Part shown: positions 49,601-61,165 of the stretch, piece after piece
How positions within the stretch are numbered: the first letter of the stretch is position 1
How the letters are laid out: the number at the start of each line of letters is the position of its first letter
Assembly (NCBI GenBank): GCA_002812745.2
Contig: NCSJ02000148.1
Span: forward strand, 1 to 64,000
Source: Scytalidium lignicola
Lineage: Eukaryota; Ascomycota; Leotiomycetes
Length of the DNA stretch: 64,000 nt
Reading direction: 5' to 3'
Position numbers and translations under genes: made by a program
The notes under the pieces: generated by a model
The model's input: only the letters and a program-made list of their open reading frames with translations
Told to the model about the DNA's origin: nothing
Database searches by the model: none

Positions 49601-51773
49601 ATCTATGACTAGTACAAGACTCCAGCCTATTCACGATGAGGTTGATTCTTGGTTGAAAGAACGTGAACGCGATGTTGAGATGGGTTCAGAAGACATCGCT
49701 ACTTATCAGTCACCAACACCACGGGCTTCAATGGGGAGACTCTCGTGGGCCTCATCAGAGCCACGATATTCGATGCAGGAGGCTTTCTTCGATGATCTGG
49801 TAGATGAGGCTCTGGTTTTGGATGATGCCGCTGTTTTTGAGCGATGCTTTCAACATATCGATGACTTTGCTTCCGAGGGTCTACGCACTCTCATTTTCGG
49901 GTATAGGTTTATTGACGAGCAAGAATACAATGTGTGGAATAAGGTATACGTGGATGCTACCACTAGCCTTGTTGATCGGCAAAATATGATCGAAGCCGCT
50001 GGAGAGATGATCGAGCAGGATTTTGAACTCGTTGGTGCTACTGCAATTGAAGACCAGCTTCAAAAGGGAGTCCCTGAAACTATCGACAAATTGAGAAGAG
50101 CAAATATCAAAATATGGATGCTCACAGGTGATAAGCGAGAAACTGCCATTAACATTGCGCATTCTGCAAGACTCTGTAAGGACTATTCTGAGATTATTAT
50201 CTTGGACCAGAAAACCGGCGAGGTGGAGCAACGTATGGCAACTTCACTGCTTGATATAAGCAAAGGAAGAGTTGCTCATTCAGTAGTTGTCGTGGATGGC
50301 CAGACGCTTGCCGAGATTGATGCAAATGAAACTTTATCTCGCCTGTTCTTCGATCTTGTCGTTATAGCTGACACAGTCATTTGTTGTCGAGCAAGTCCAA
50401 GCCAAAAGGCATCCCTAGTCAAGAAGATCAGAACGAAAGTTAACCACTCTATCACTCTCGCAATAGGCGATGGCGCCAATGATATTGCCATGATCCAAGA
50501 AGCACATGTCGGTATTGGTATCAGTGGTAAGGAGGGGTTGCAGGCTGCTCGTATATCGGATTACTCGATTGCTCAATTCAGATTCCTCCAGAGACTTTTG
50601 CTCGTTCATGGTCGTTGGAATTACGTCCGGACTAGCAAGTATATTCTCGGTACCTTCTGGAAGGAACTCATGTTTTATCTTATTCAAGCGTATTATCAGC
50701 GCTGGAATGGATACACTGGAACCTCGCTCTTTGAATCCGCCTCGCTGACGGTTTTCAATACGCTTTTCACATCCCTACCTGTCATATTCCTCGGAGTGTT
50801 TGAGCAGGATCTTGATGCTTCTACACTGTTGGCTGTCCCCGAGTTGTACGTCCAAGGACAGCAGAATAGAGGGTTTAACCTCAAGAAATACTTCGCCTGG
50901 ATGTTTATGGCCGCATCTGAAGCCACTGTTATCTACTTTATGATGTATGGTCTCTTCGGCATGTCACTGTTCACCAGAGATAATAGTCTTTTTGCTATCG
51001 GTGATCTTTGCTTTACTTCCGCCGTTGTCTTTATCGGCACAAAGCTACTGTAAGCTACATTCTCAACATAATTCTCGTTTCTTAAATATACTGACAAAAA
51101 AACTAGGATCCTAGAGATGCATAATAAGACTCTTGTTTCAGCACTCGGGTGGTTCCTGTCGATCGGCGGCTGGTTCTTGTGGAATTTGATCCTTTCAGCG
51201 ATATACAAGAATGGAATTACATATGCTGTGAAAGATGGCTTCCTCTATTACTTCGGCCGCAACTTCCTTTGGTGGTTCACACTGATCGTTACCCTTTCTA
51301 TACTGATCTTGTATGAATTGGGTGTATCGAGTATTAAAAAGGCCTTCTGGCCTACGGATACGGATATCTTCCAGGAATTGCAGAAAGATAAGGCTATCAA
51401 ACAACGATTTGAGGCTGCTGCGAATGGGTCTCTATACGGGGATGAGCTTGGTGGAATGGGAAATACTGATGAGGAGACGAGGAGAGAAGGCGAGATTCAG
51501 GAACTGCTGGATAATAGGCCTATCTTAGACAAAGCTTATCCACCCGTGAAGGAGATTCAAGTTACGAAAACAAGTATTATGAATGAAACAATGAAGAAAG
51601 GAAATGATACGCCGAAGGAGGCGAATAAGGTGGATACAAATATGAATACTATGGAACGATACCCCGGAAGTTTGCATCGGAGACGGATATCTTCAGATGT
51701 CTTCCCGCTTAGAAGTTCAGAGATACCCAAGTTGAGACATTCGGTTGATGTGGCAGATTTGGTGCGAAATTAA
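46668..51773 (+). CDS. DNF3: P4-type phospholipid-translocating ATPase (flippase), Dnf3-like
   Basis: Two exons, 46668-51049 and 51107-51773. The product is 1,682 residues. P4-ATPases flip phospholipids to the cytosolic leaflet of Golgi, endosome and plasma membranes; Dnf3 is the class with a long N-terminus and loop insert. The first 230 residues are disordered. Next come FFPRQLFFQFSKLANFYFL and GLSTTGTYTTIIPLMVF, Dnf3-like signatures of TM1-2. The actuator motif is DGETN. The P-type phosphorylation site is DKTGT with D674. The hinge is IGDGANDIAMIQEA. A serine-rich insert of about 120 residues (about 920-1045) interrupts the nucleotide-binding domain. TM5-10 run through the intron (KLL to ILEMHN), and the cytosolic tail is polar. 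Class assignment within P4 rests on TM1-2 and loop length. Confidence 0.92.
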
Positions 51774-52235
51774 CGAGTTTTTTGTCTTGTTTTTTTATTT
51801 TGCATGTTCATTCTGACATTGTCTGTCCAAACAAACGAGTTGTTTGGACTGGACATGGGGTTTTGGGCTGTATTATTGTTTCGGGAACGAATACTTTACG
51901 GGTCACGTTTTGCGTTACCTTATACCCCCCAGAAAGGAATTGGCGTTTTAATGGGTTTTGGATCGAATTTTTGCATGTTTTTATGAAGTAACGAATAACA
52001 ATTGTATGCTAGATGTTAGTTTTGATGGGACGAATAGGATAGATTGCAAGATTTTACTAGAATGGGGATCAAATTGTGCACACATATCAGGAACCCAGAT
52101 TATTTTAAAGGTTTATATTGGCAGAGGTCAGGCATCTAAGAGTGCAATAACGACCTAATACATCAAACCTTTAGGAGCGAAATCTCTCAACACATTTGTT
52201 GCTAGATTCGTTTTAAAGCAGCTTATTAAGGATTT
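51774..52235. other. Intergenic between convergent genes
   Basis: About 460 bp between DNF3 and AHA1 3' ends, T-rich at first. Nothing recognised. Confidence 0.5.
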
Positions 52236-53392
52236 CTACAATATTGTGCCGAAACTGAAAACACATCTCGTCAGTAACTGTCGTGGTATGAATAAAGTTA
52301 GGCGAAGGAATAAACTTACCCAAATGTCTGCTTAATGCTGCGAATATAATATTCTCCCCAGTTCCTCTTCGTAACATCTTCCTGGCCAACAGGAACGCCA
52401 CTCCAGGTGACCCTCATGACTGTAACGCTATCCACATCATTCTGATCGAACCCGATCTCTAGTCTGGAATAATGTCCTTGAGGCCACTGATCCAATCTCC
52501 AGCTCTGGACGATCTTTGTGGGTTCTTCAAGCTCTAAATATTCACCAGATACATTACCACCGAATAACTCAAATTTCCCTCCCTTCTTAGCGCCTTCAAA
52601 GGTCTTTGGAGCTGCGCGTGTAAAGGCTGTGATACGTTGGGGATCAGTGAAGGTTTTATACAGCTCTTCAGCCGTAGTGCGGAACTCTTCACTGTCAGCC
52701 ACCGTGGTGGTGTTGACCAGAGAACCACTTTTGTTCGCCGCCGTCGAGGTATGTTCCTTTGGAAGAGGAGATGCCGAAGCATTGTGTAACTTAGGAGTTG
52801 TAGTTCCACTGACGGGGTTTGAATCCGGAGTGTGCTGGATATCTTTGCCATGCTCTGTGATTAGGGCTGGAGCAAGGGTTAAGAACAGTTTTCGCAATTG
52901 CGGTACGATTTTTGAGCGGACAAGATCCTTTACGGGTGCCTTATCATTTGAATCAGAGTAGATGTCTATGTCAAACTGGTGTTATTAGCTCTGGCCACGT
53001 TGAAAAAAAGGATATTTGCCACTCGAAGAGACATACAACGTACTCATTTTCTGCTGTGTCGTGTGCGACTTCTGGAATGGTGATAGTGCCACTAACATCC
53101 TTTTGTTCGGTAGTTTGGCCTGGCAAAGTTAGTATGTGATCAGACGAGGTATGGCTCTAGTCAGCATACCAGAGTACTCCAGAACTAACTTAACATCAAA
53201 TATTGTGATCACTTTTCCTTTCCTTTGGTTGACATCGACATCACCGTCCATGCTAACTACTTTATCTAATTTGGCCGAGACTCCACCCTCCTCTGCCTTG
53301 ATATTCTGGATCTTTTCTTCTAACCATTGCTTTGTCCATGCCGAAGCATCCTTGTTGACCCAATGCCAGTTGTTAGGGTTGTGGAGAACCAT
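52236..53392 (-). CDS. AHA1: Activator of Hsp90 ATPase, Aha1
   Basis: Four exons: 53392-53170, 53119-53037, 52975-52320, 52254-52236. The product is 326 residues. Aha1 is a cochaperone that binds the Hsp90 middle and N domains and stimulates its ATPase. The N-terminal signature is NPNNWHWVNKDASAW, the family's NxNNWHW motif. The N-domain continues with IFDVKLVLEYSG and the exon 2 strand TIPEVA. A Ser/Thr/Pro-rich linker (about residues 140-195) precedes the AHSA1-type C-domain (EELYKTFTDPQRITAFTR, then IVQSWRLDQWPQGHYSRL). The last exon is only 19 nt and completes GFGTIL before the stop. Without it the protein would end in intron sequence. Confidence 0.95.
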
Positions 53393-54773
53393 AGTGGCAG
53401 GTATTAATTTAGAAGGAAATGGAAGAGGGTTCTGGAGCAATAGAACTGTAGAGAGCTGGAGTTAGCGTAAACTCCTACAGAATGAAGCATTTATAGTATG
53501 AGTTCAAGGTCCTTAAAAGGTCAGAAGTAGGCTCGATGGCCCAACTGTTCATCAAAGAAATTGAGTACAAGTCGGTCTTTTATGACTGGTGCACAGCAAA
53601 AATAAATTCATCATATAAAGGACAGTCTTTTGTAGCAAACAATGTGATCAAGTACATACCTATTTCTGGCGATTACTGCGTGAATGAGTGGTCGTTAATT
53701 CATGTAATCATTAGTGTAGCGGCATGAAGGCTTTAATGTGAAATCTCAGAAGAAGATATCAGAAGGCCCTAGAACCGAATTTCCTATTGTGGGTACTCAC
53801 CGCCCGAGGCATCAACCGAAGCGGAAATCATTATGCCTCGTAATTCAGGCATTAAATACCGATTTCCCTTCCTGGAGATGGAACTCTTTCCTTCAATGGC
53901 CCTGCATAGGACGCATAGCAGGACAAAATATATAATTCTACTCAACAGCAAAGCTTACCATTCGAAGAACTCGGTAATGATGCCCACCAGGTACACTTTA
54001 GCTCTTGGGAAGGTTCGGTCCTCTCGCGATCTTCCGCTCTTTCACCTAGCGATTGAGAGTGATACAGGACTTACTATATAGGGAAGTCCGGAAAAGTTAT
54101 TACAGTAGTAAATCGGAAGGCCGAAGACCATCCGGAAATTTAGCTCGGCCAATACTAGAGGTTTCGGTGTTCCTGAGAGTGCTGAGTTATATACAAAACT
54201 CGGGCTGTTCTTAATGCAAGGCTGATACCCCCTCCATCAAAATACGTCATAGCAAATTCGACGTCACTGACGATAGGGCCGCTTTCGCCTTCACACAACC
54301 TGCAGTTTTCTTGTTCGGAGATCGAGATCGCCACAGTCTAGATGCATGGATGACAGAAGGTGCAATTGTTTTGTCATCAAATAGGAAGTTGTTTGGATTA
54401 ACTATCCCGCACGAGGGATGACAAAAAGCCTTTTGCATGGCTTTACTTGTGTGGCATGTAGATCCGCATGATCCGAATAGATATCAATAACCGGTCATTC
54501 TATTTTGCACATATAGGAACCCAAGTGTCATGTGGTTAGTGGCCACTCCGATCCATGGAAAGGACGACCCTTAGGTCCTGCTTGCCTAATCCTTAGAAGT
54601 CCACCTTTATATGAGTAAAGCACGCGAAGAGAGAGTATTAACTACTTCTACTGTTTTGGATGATTCATTCCTCAAACCTTCGATAATCCAAATTTCCCCT
54701 AACCGCACTCAAATTACAAGTCGTTGCCGCTCTTTCTCAATCGCTACCTCTAATATCGAATTAATCATCCGAA
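53393..54773. other. Divergent intergenic region, AHA1 and tetraspan gene
   Basis: About 1.4 kb without a supportable gene; short frames on both strands lack splice or domain support. A single GAAGGTTC (54009-54016) resembles two heat-shock-element units. Confidence 0.45.
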
Positions 54774-55614
54774 ATGGCTGTGATATGGGGATTAGATCTC
54801 CATGACATGCAATGGAGCAAGTTCAAGGGCTCGTACATGTTCAACAACGTCTATCACTTACGGCGGGCGAAGATGATAGTTTATCAAATTGCTATGACAT
54901 GCTGTGTTATCTCTGAATCAGTAGGAACAGCAGCATTGACGAGTAAGTATATATCCTCCTCCCTCCCTTGTTACTCCATTATTGCAAGATCCTAAAACTG
55001 ATACTTTCCATTCCTAGATTACGTCGATCAGCAAAATGATGTATCAAGCCTTAGTGGTGGTCGAGCTACGGTTCATAACGACGACTTCATTGGAATGGCC
55101 TCGTATAATATCTTTGTTGGCATAGCTGTGGCTACGATATTTGGATCAGGGTTCTTCTTCGATCTGTTCTGGCCCGAAAGGCACGAGAGCAAAAGTGTAC
55201 GATTGGCCTGGAAGATCTGCTCTCTCGTTGTCTCCATCATGGCATTAGCATCCGTACTCGGTCTTACCGTAGGTCCTTATTTTTCTTGTGAATCCAATCT
55301 TATATATCCATCTCCAGCAGATAATAAGCAGAAAGCTAACTACTACGTAGGTCATCGTAGCCTCTCACACCACCTTCATAACCGGCGTCTCAACTACCGA
55401 AGCCAAACAACTCCGAGCGAGCATACCCTTCCCACCATTCAAGTATCGTAAAAATGCGAAATGTGTCACGTCAGCTGTGATACTCTGGCCCGGCGTTATT
55501 GCATCGTTCGCAAGCACATATATAATGTGGAAGTCTCATATTCATGATGACCAGTTCGGACCATTCTCAGATCAACATAAAGAGACATCGAAGGAGGGAG
55601 AGGCACGTACATGA
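54774..55614 (+). CDS. Tetraspan membrane protein of unknown function
   Basis: Three exons: 54774-54942, 55018-55268, 55351-55614. The product is 227 residues. I do not recognise a named family. Four hydrophobic segments are visible: VYQIAMTCCVISESVG (partly polar), FVGIAVATIFGSGFFFDLFW, SLVVSIMALASVLGLTVIVA across intron 2, and SAVILWPGVIASFASTYIMW. The N-terminus is short and cytosolic-looking; a polar loop with DVSSLSGG lies between the first two spans, and a hydrophilic KETSKEGE tail ends the protein. This shape recalls fungal MARVEL-like or other small membrane proteins, but no diagnostic motif is visible. Intron 2 has a GTAGGT donor and a CTAAC branch. Frames agree at both junctions. 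Confidence 0.75.
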
Positions 55615-56475
55615 ATAGGGATGCTACTAAGGCGAAACTTGCGGTTTCATCTTTAAATGGAGCAAGTTTGGCGAGAGACAATTAGAAATAGGTGATGAGT
55701 TGGGGATTGTTATAAAGCGCTTGAAACGAATAAGCATGTTAGAATATCTGGATAGCGTTACTCCTGCGTCTAGGCTTAGATTATTATCCCCAAGAACACA
55801 GAGTTACGTCTTCTAATGATCCATAATGTTACTGTAACTTCTAAATATATTAAATGCAAAAGACCCTCCCTGTATAAATGTTTCAAAAGTAAACTTCGAC
55901 ACCTCTCCGTTGAAGCTACAGGACTACAACCAAAACTAGTCGTGTTCAATCAAAGAACTGTGCCACTGGAAACCCTCAATTCTGACAAAAGTCATTGGTG
56001 CTATTCTGTTATCCATATTTGCAAAGTTTCAAGCTTTGGCCCTAAGATCCTCATAGCTGGCACACTCTCATGATCTCAGTCATACTAAGAAACCTCACAA
56101 TAGTAAAAATAATTACAAGAATCCAATAAAATGGCAGAATGATAAAATTATATCCGATACGCTGCATAATAATCTAGCACCAGAAGTATAAAAACCTCTT
56201 TAGTCCTTAAAGTGACCCAGAAGTGTCCAGCAACCCGCAATAAAAAAAATATGTCCTAAATAATAAACCCCATAAACACCATGACCATGATCCTGACCTT
56301 GTTTGCATTGCTTAACTCTAGCATATTAACCTACAAATGACCATCCTTCGCTATGCATATGAATACGATATCGTTCCGGGACGCCGAGTCTGAAAACCGG
56401 ATAAAAGAGGATAAGAATGCAGAATCTGCGAAGAGCCGTTGAGTATATATCATAAGTGGCATAGAAACCAGTTCA
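55615..56475. other. Intergenic between convergent genes
   Basis: About 860 AT-rich bases between the tetraspan gene and CDC4 3' ends. Nothing recognised. Confidence 0.5.
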
Positions 56476-59400
56476 TCAGTCATCCTCTTCGACTACTCTG
56501 CTATTATCGACCTCTTCGTCGCTCAGTAATATCCGCGTTCCACGTTGTGATGCTGGAACACCATCTCGTGAAGCTCCAAAATCAAGCACCTGATATTACA
56601 ATTAGCTTCCTTACCGCCACGAAGGAATTTAAGAATACTAACCTCCACAAAGGTGAAATTGTCACGTTGAACAGCAGCCACACATCTACGTTCATCGAAC
56701 TTCACTTGCCACACTCCACTAAGATCAGTCAATAGATCTTTAATACACTCCCCAGTCTTCACATCCCACATCTTCAAGGTCCTGTCTGAACCTGAGATAA
56801 CTTTTTGGCCATCATGTTGGAAGCACGTAATTGCCCCGGTGTGAGCGCTCAATGTACTTTTACACTGCCCATTTTCCGGGTCCCAAATCCTAAGTGTGGA
56901 ATCTGCAGCGGCCGAGACGAGTCGCTCATCTCGTAGATCTAACAGGCCGACGAGGGATGAATGGCCTTCCAGCGTGAAGAGGCATGCACCGGTTTCAAGA
57001 GACCAGATCTTGACAAAATTGTCCATTGAGCCACTAATGCATCGATTACGTTTGTGGTCAAGTACGACGCTATATACTTTCATCGTGTGACCTTGCAACC
57101 TATGTAAAGTTTCCCCAGTGGATATCTTCCATACTCTAACTGTGTTATCATAGCTACCACTCACCAAGGTATCCTGGTGAGCAGCGATAGCACGGACTGA
57201 GTGACTGTGACCTGTCAAGACACGGACAAAGTAAGGGCAATCGGCATCGTTCGCTGGTGGGCCAGTCTGTATATAACGCTTAGAACCCTGTTCGGGTAAT
57301 CTCCAAACTCGAAGCTGAGAGTCACGAGAACCCGTAATGATTAGCGGCTTCTCAGGAACCATGACTGGCTTTCCTTTCTCAATTCTGCCGGTATCTGTAG
57401 GCATGAGTATCTGAAGGCAACGGACAGTTGAAGTATGGCCATGGAAAACTTGCGTACACAAGCCTTTCTCAATATCCCACACCCGTACGGATCGGTCAGT
57501 AGACCCAGATACAAGAACGTTCCCTTCATATTGTAATGCCCAAACTCCTCCCTCGTGGCCCTCTAGTTTCTTCCGTAACACACCGGTCTTTGTATCATAC
57601 ACGTGAATCAGCGTATCATCGCTACCCGTAAGAATCTTATCATCATCAAACTGAAGACATGTGATGACATGGGTTGGATGAGCTGGGAATGCCATATGGT
57701 GGGGCTCGATCTTCTTACTTGTCCAGCTCCGTCGAACCATATAGTGACGGCGATAGAGCGATTTGAAGAGGTGAAGCTTGCGTAGACTCGGAAGTCCACG
57801 CTGCGGATCGGGCACAGCGACTGCTGCTGCGTTTGCAGCCGTCAGAGGGCCTTCGGACTTATGGAATCGAGAACTATATGGGTATTTGGCCAATATGTCT
57901 TGTGCCTTGCTTGCAAACTCATGCGTTACTGCTCGTCGCTTGGCTCGTTCTGAGCCCAAAGTACCAGGTGTACGCTTCCTTTTGTTCGCAGGGCGAGCTC
58001 TACGCGAAAGTTCATTATCCACCTTGGAATTGGTTGATATTGTAGGATCCTGATCCGTATTTGACAACTTATGCTGCACACTGAGATCTTGCTCGCAAGC
58101 ATCTGGTCCATATGGATCTTGCCATCCCCAGCCTTGCTGAATAGCTCGCTCTAACTCGCCCATCGGAAGCGTAAAGCCGTCACGATCAAGAAGTTCCTTC
58201 CAACCTGTTTCGTTTGAATCAATGACATTCCTCCATTGCTTTGAAACTTGTGCGGCTCGACATAAGTCTCTATGATCAAGGAAACTTAAAATCTGCAGAC
58301 TGAGTTCTGCTGGTAGCTGATCCAAAAAATCACACTTTAATGCTGGGTTGACCACATCAGCGATCACATGAAGTGTTTTTCTTGAACAGCGACGGAGGAA
58401 CTGATACATCATAAATGTCTTCATATCATTTGGCATTGAATCAAAAGTTTCAATCATGGACTGAGCGTTCAACACCGAGGGAGATTGGTTTGGGGATAAA
58501 GATAGTCTGTCATTACGGCGCGGGCTGGGTCTAGCAGCTTTTGAATTGGATCTGAACATTTGGTCATCATCGAGGGTATCCTGACTTTCGCTTGACTGGA
58601 ACCCAGAATTAACATCGGGATCATCATCCTCCTCTCCCGGAAAGCGATGGGGATGTAACTCTGCTGCTGCAAATGTTGGGGAGAGTCCCGGGCTTGGTAG
58701 ACTGGCATTTTGAGCTGTCGTATTTAGACTTGGGCGACGAGCGGCACTTGAAAATAGAGCTGCATTGACAGTGTCGAGAGGCTCTGGATCTGAGTCCACA
58801 ATGGGAGGAGTTGCAACAGCATTGGTAAATGCATCTTGCTCAGCTTCCTCAGATGTACTGGAAATGCTCTCAAAGGAGTCACCATTATTCGGATCTGATT
58901 GAGGTGTATATGTCGGTGGAATCGGAGCGGGAACGAATGGTTGCTGTAGCTTACAGGCAGGTTCGATTTCAGAAGTATCAGGGGTCACTAGCAAGGTCGC
59001 CATATCCTGCAGACGCCCATTGCTCTTTTGATGCAGAGAAGAACGTCCTGCTCGTGAACTCAATGGTCGAGGTTTGTGTCCAGATCGTAGCGACTGAAAT
59101 CCGCGTAATTTTGTAGGTCGATCAAGAGGTGATTTCGGTGTGGAGATGGACTGGCCTCTGGTTGACCGTTTATGGTTGGTTAATGATGATTTCCCATCAT
59201 CAAGGCATAATTCCACCGCTGCTAAGTCATTTAAACTGACGAGGTCGCTTTTAACTTTGACATTACTTGCTCGGCTACTTGAGCGCGAAGAGTGTTTTTC
59301 TGGGGTACTAGTAAGCATATCCTACATCATACACGATTAGTATAAGTCCACTTTAATAAAAATTGACTTGGGAAAATGCTGTTGCATACATTGGGTATTT

Positions 59401-59848
59401 GAGTATGATCATCGCGAAAATCAACAAGTTGACCATCAAGCTCATATGAAAAATTGCAGAGTTCTTGAGGAATTTGTTTGAGGGCTAGGGGGTATTCTTT
59501 GGAGTCAAGCTTGTCAAGAGAGAGTGGTTGTCGAATAAGGAGAGGTGGGTACGATCTTTTCGTGGTCGTAGTTGTGGTTACTGTCTTTGTTTCCACGCAC
59601 TCAGCAAGCTCGATCTGAAGTCTTGAAGTATGTCGTGGGAGTGTATCATTATCCTCATCCCAGTTTATAGAAACAGTGTGACTCGACATTGGACGGCGAA
59701 CCTCGGCGGCATTCTTTGTCGAAGTGCCAGTGGGGGCGAAAGAAGTTGGCGATGCCTCATGCTCATACTTTAATAGTGAACTCGTAACATGGTTAGTTTG
59801 CGCAGGGGGTACTCGTCGTCTAATCTGTGATCGAGATGGAGGGTCCAT
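56476..59848 (-). CDS. CDC4: F-box/WD40 substrate receptor of SCF ubiquitin ligase, Cdc4 type
   Basis: Three exons: 59848-59390, 59321-56643, 56589-56476. The product is 1,083 residues. Cdc4/Fbw7 proteins recruit phosphorylated substrates, such as CDK inhibitors, to the SCF ligase. A disordered N-terminal region includes VETKTVTTTTTTKRSYPP, typical of fungal members. The F-box lies at about residues 480-520 (FLDQLPAELSLQILSFLDHRDLC). The WD40 propeller occupies about 690-1040 with seven clear repeats, several ending in SGSxD-x-VRVWD, and an eighth degenerate blade (LSGVWQVKFDERRCVAAV), making the eight blades of Cdc4. The last exon adds LDFGASRDGVPASQRGTR and an acidic end. The first exon and last exon are each joined by phase-0 introns; models lacking them lose both termini. 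Members of the same family include Pop1/2. Confidence 0.9.
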
Positions 59849-61165
59849 GGCGGATACCACCGAGTATGTCGAACGTCCAGAAACCGGGAAAGAATGCACT
59901 CGTGCCCCTCTCTAAGTATGACGAGACGCGTTTTTAACACGAACCCACAAACGCGTGTATCTGTGATGGCCTTAACTGGGCTCCACTGTGCTATATATCC
60001 TCTAATAACACCATAGCAATAACTTTGACACTTTTCCCAAGCGTTTCGAAAGAACTTAGAAATATGAAGTCGACAGACGCCGGAGTTATGAAGCGGACCG
60101 TCGAAAAGAAGCGAGGTGGAGTCCTGCCCACTTTCGGAACCGCGCCGAAATGTCAACACGGAAAGAAATATAGAGAGACAAGTCGTAGCAAGGTAATGGG
60201 ATCAGGAACAGTCGTCGAAAGAAGGATGTAAGTATAGAGAATGACGATTAAGGTGGCAGGAGCGCGTGTCCGTGATGGTAATCCTTTCTATTACCCGAGT
60301 TCCTTGTCATTCGCCTGCCACTCCATTTTAGGCCGAAATGAACTTTCTGCCAGCCGAGTCCGCCTTGCTAAATGGTCAAGGAAGAACAATGAACCGACGA
60401 TGACCTCTTACAATGCTGTGGCGAGTCTCTGATTTTCGAACCCACTATCCGGATCGCATCGCCGGATCTTTGTGCAGAATAAATAAAAACATTACTTCCG
60501 TACGATCACGATCAGGTAACGGATTATTATTGCGTTGTACCTATATGCTCCTGTAACTCAGAATCTCTAATATGGACACTACTTTAGGTATCCTCAACAT
60601 CGTGTTTCGAGGTCAAGAACCTACTTTCTTACGTGAGGATTCCGACCTTAGTATGTATATAGATCTTTGTTGTCAACCAGTAATTCATGGTAACTTACGG
60701 GGTGACTCGACCCCTTTTATATTGAATGGGACTTGTGATAAACATTCCGTATTAGTCAGTGTTTCCTGTTTGATATCGGGCGGCGTCCGCTTTTGAATAG
60801 TTCACTATCACTACAGATCAGAAGATGTTGAGTATTATCGTAGGCAATTTTCTCTTTCTTTCAAATAGTAAAAACATATTTCAAATGTCATGTGGTAATT
60901 GCATTAACGATATGGCTGCGGTTGCCTTTTCCGTAGAAGTATCCAAATGAGTGCGCCTTCCGTTAGCAACACCCTGTCACACTACAATTACATATTTCCG
61001 TCATCATTTAAGTTCTTCCCTTCAGTGTCTGTCTGGGGTACTGTTAAAGTAGAAAACTATTTTACTTCCTTGGGAATCGGTTCACTATCTTGTTACTTTC
61101 TATGTCAAATCTTTAACTAGATCGTCAGGTTCCCGTAATAGTTTAGACGTATTTGATCATAAAAG
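59849..61165. other. Divergent intergenic region, CDC4 and HOP1
   Basis: About 1.3 kb with no gene I can support. Short frames near 60025-60430 and 60572-60796 have no domain or splice signals. It must carry both promoters. Confidence 0.45.

Noticed and set aside
54009..54016. GAAGGTTC as a heat-shock element for AHA1
   Set aside because: Only two units, about 620 bp from the start codon, where one copy is expected by chance.
53536..54081. Several short plus-strand frames upstream of the tetraspan gene
   Set aside because: Different frames, no shared splice sites, no motif; part of a normal divergent spacer.
60025..60432. Two short plus-strand frames between CDC4 and HOP1
   Set aside because: Basic composition and repeat-free, but no motif and no consistent splice signals.
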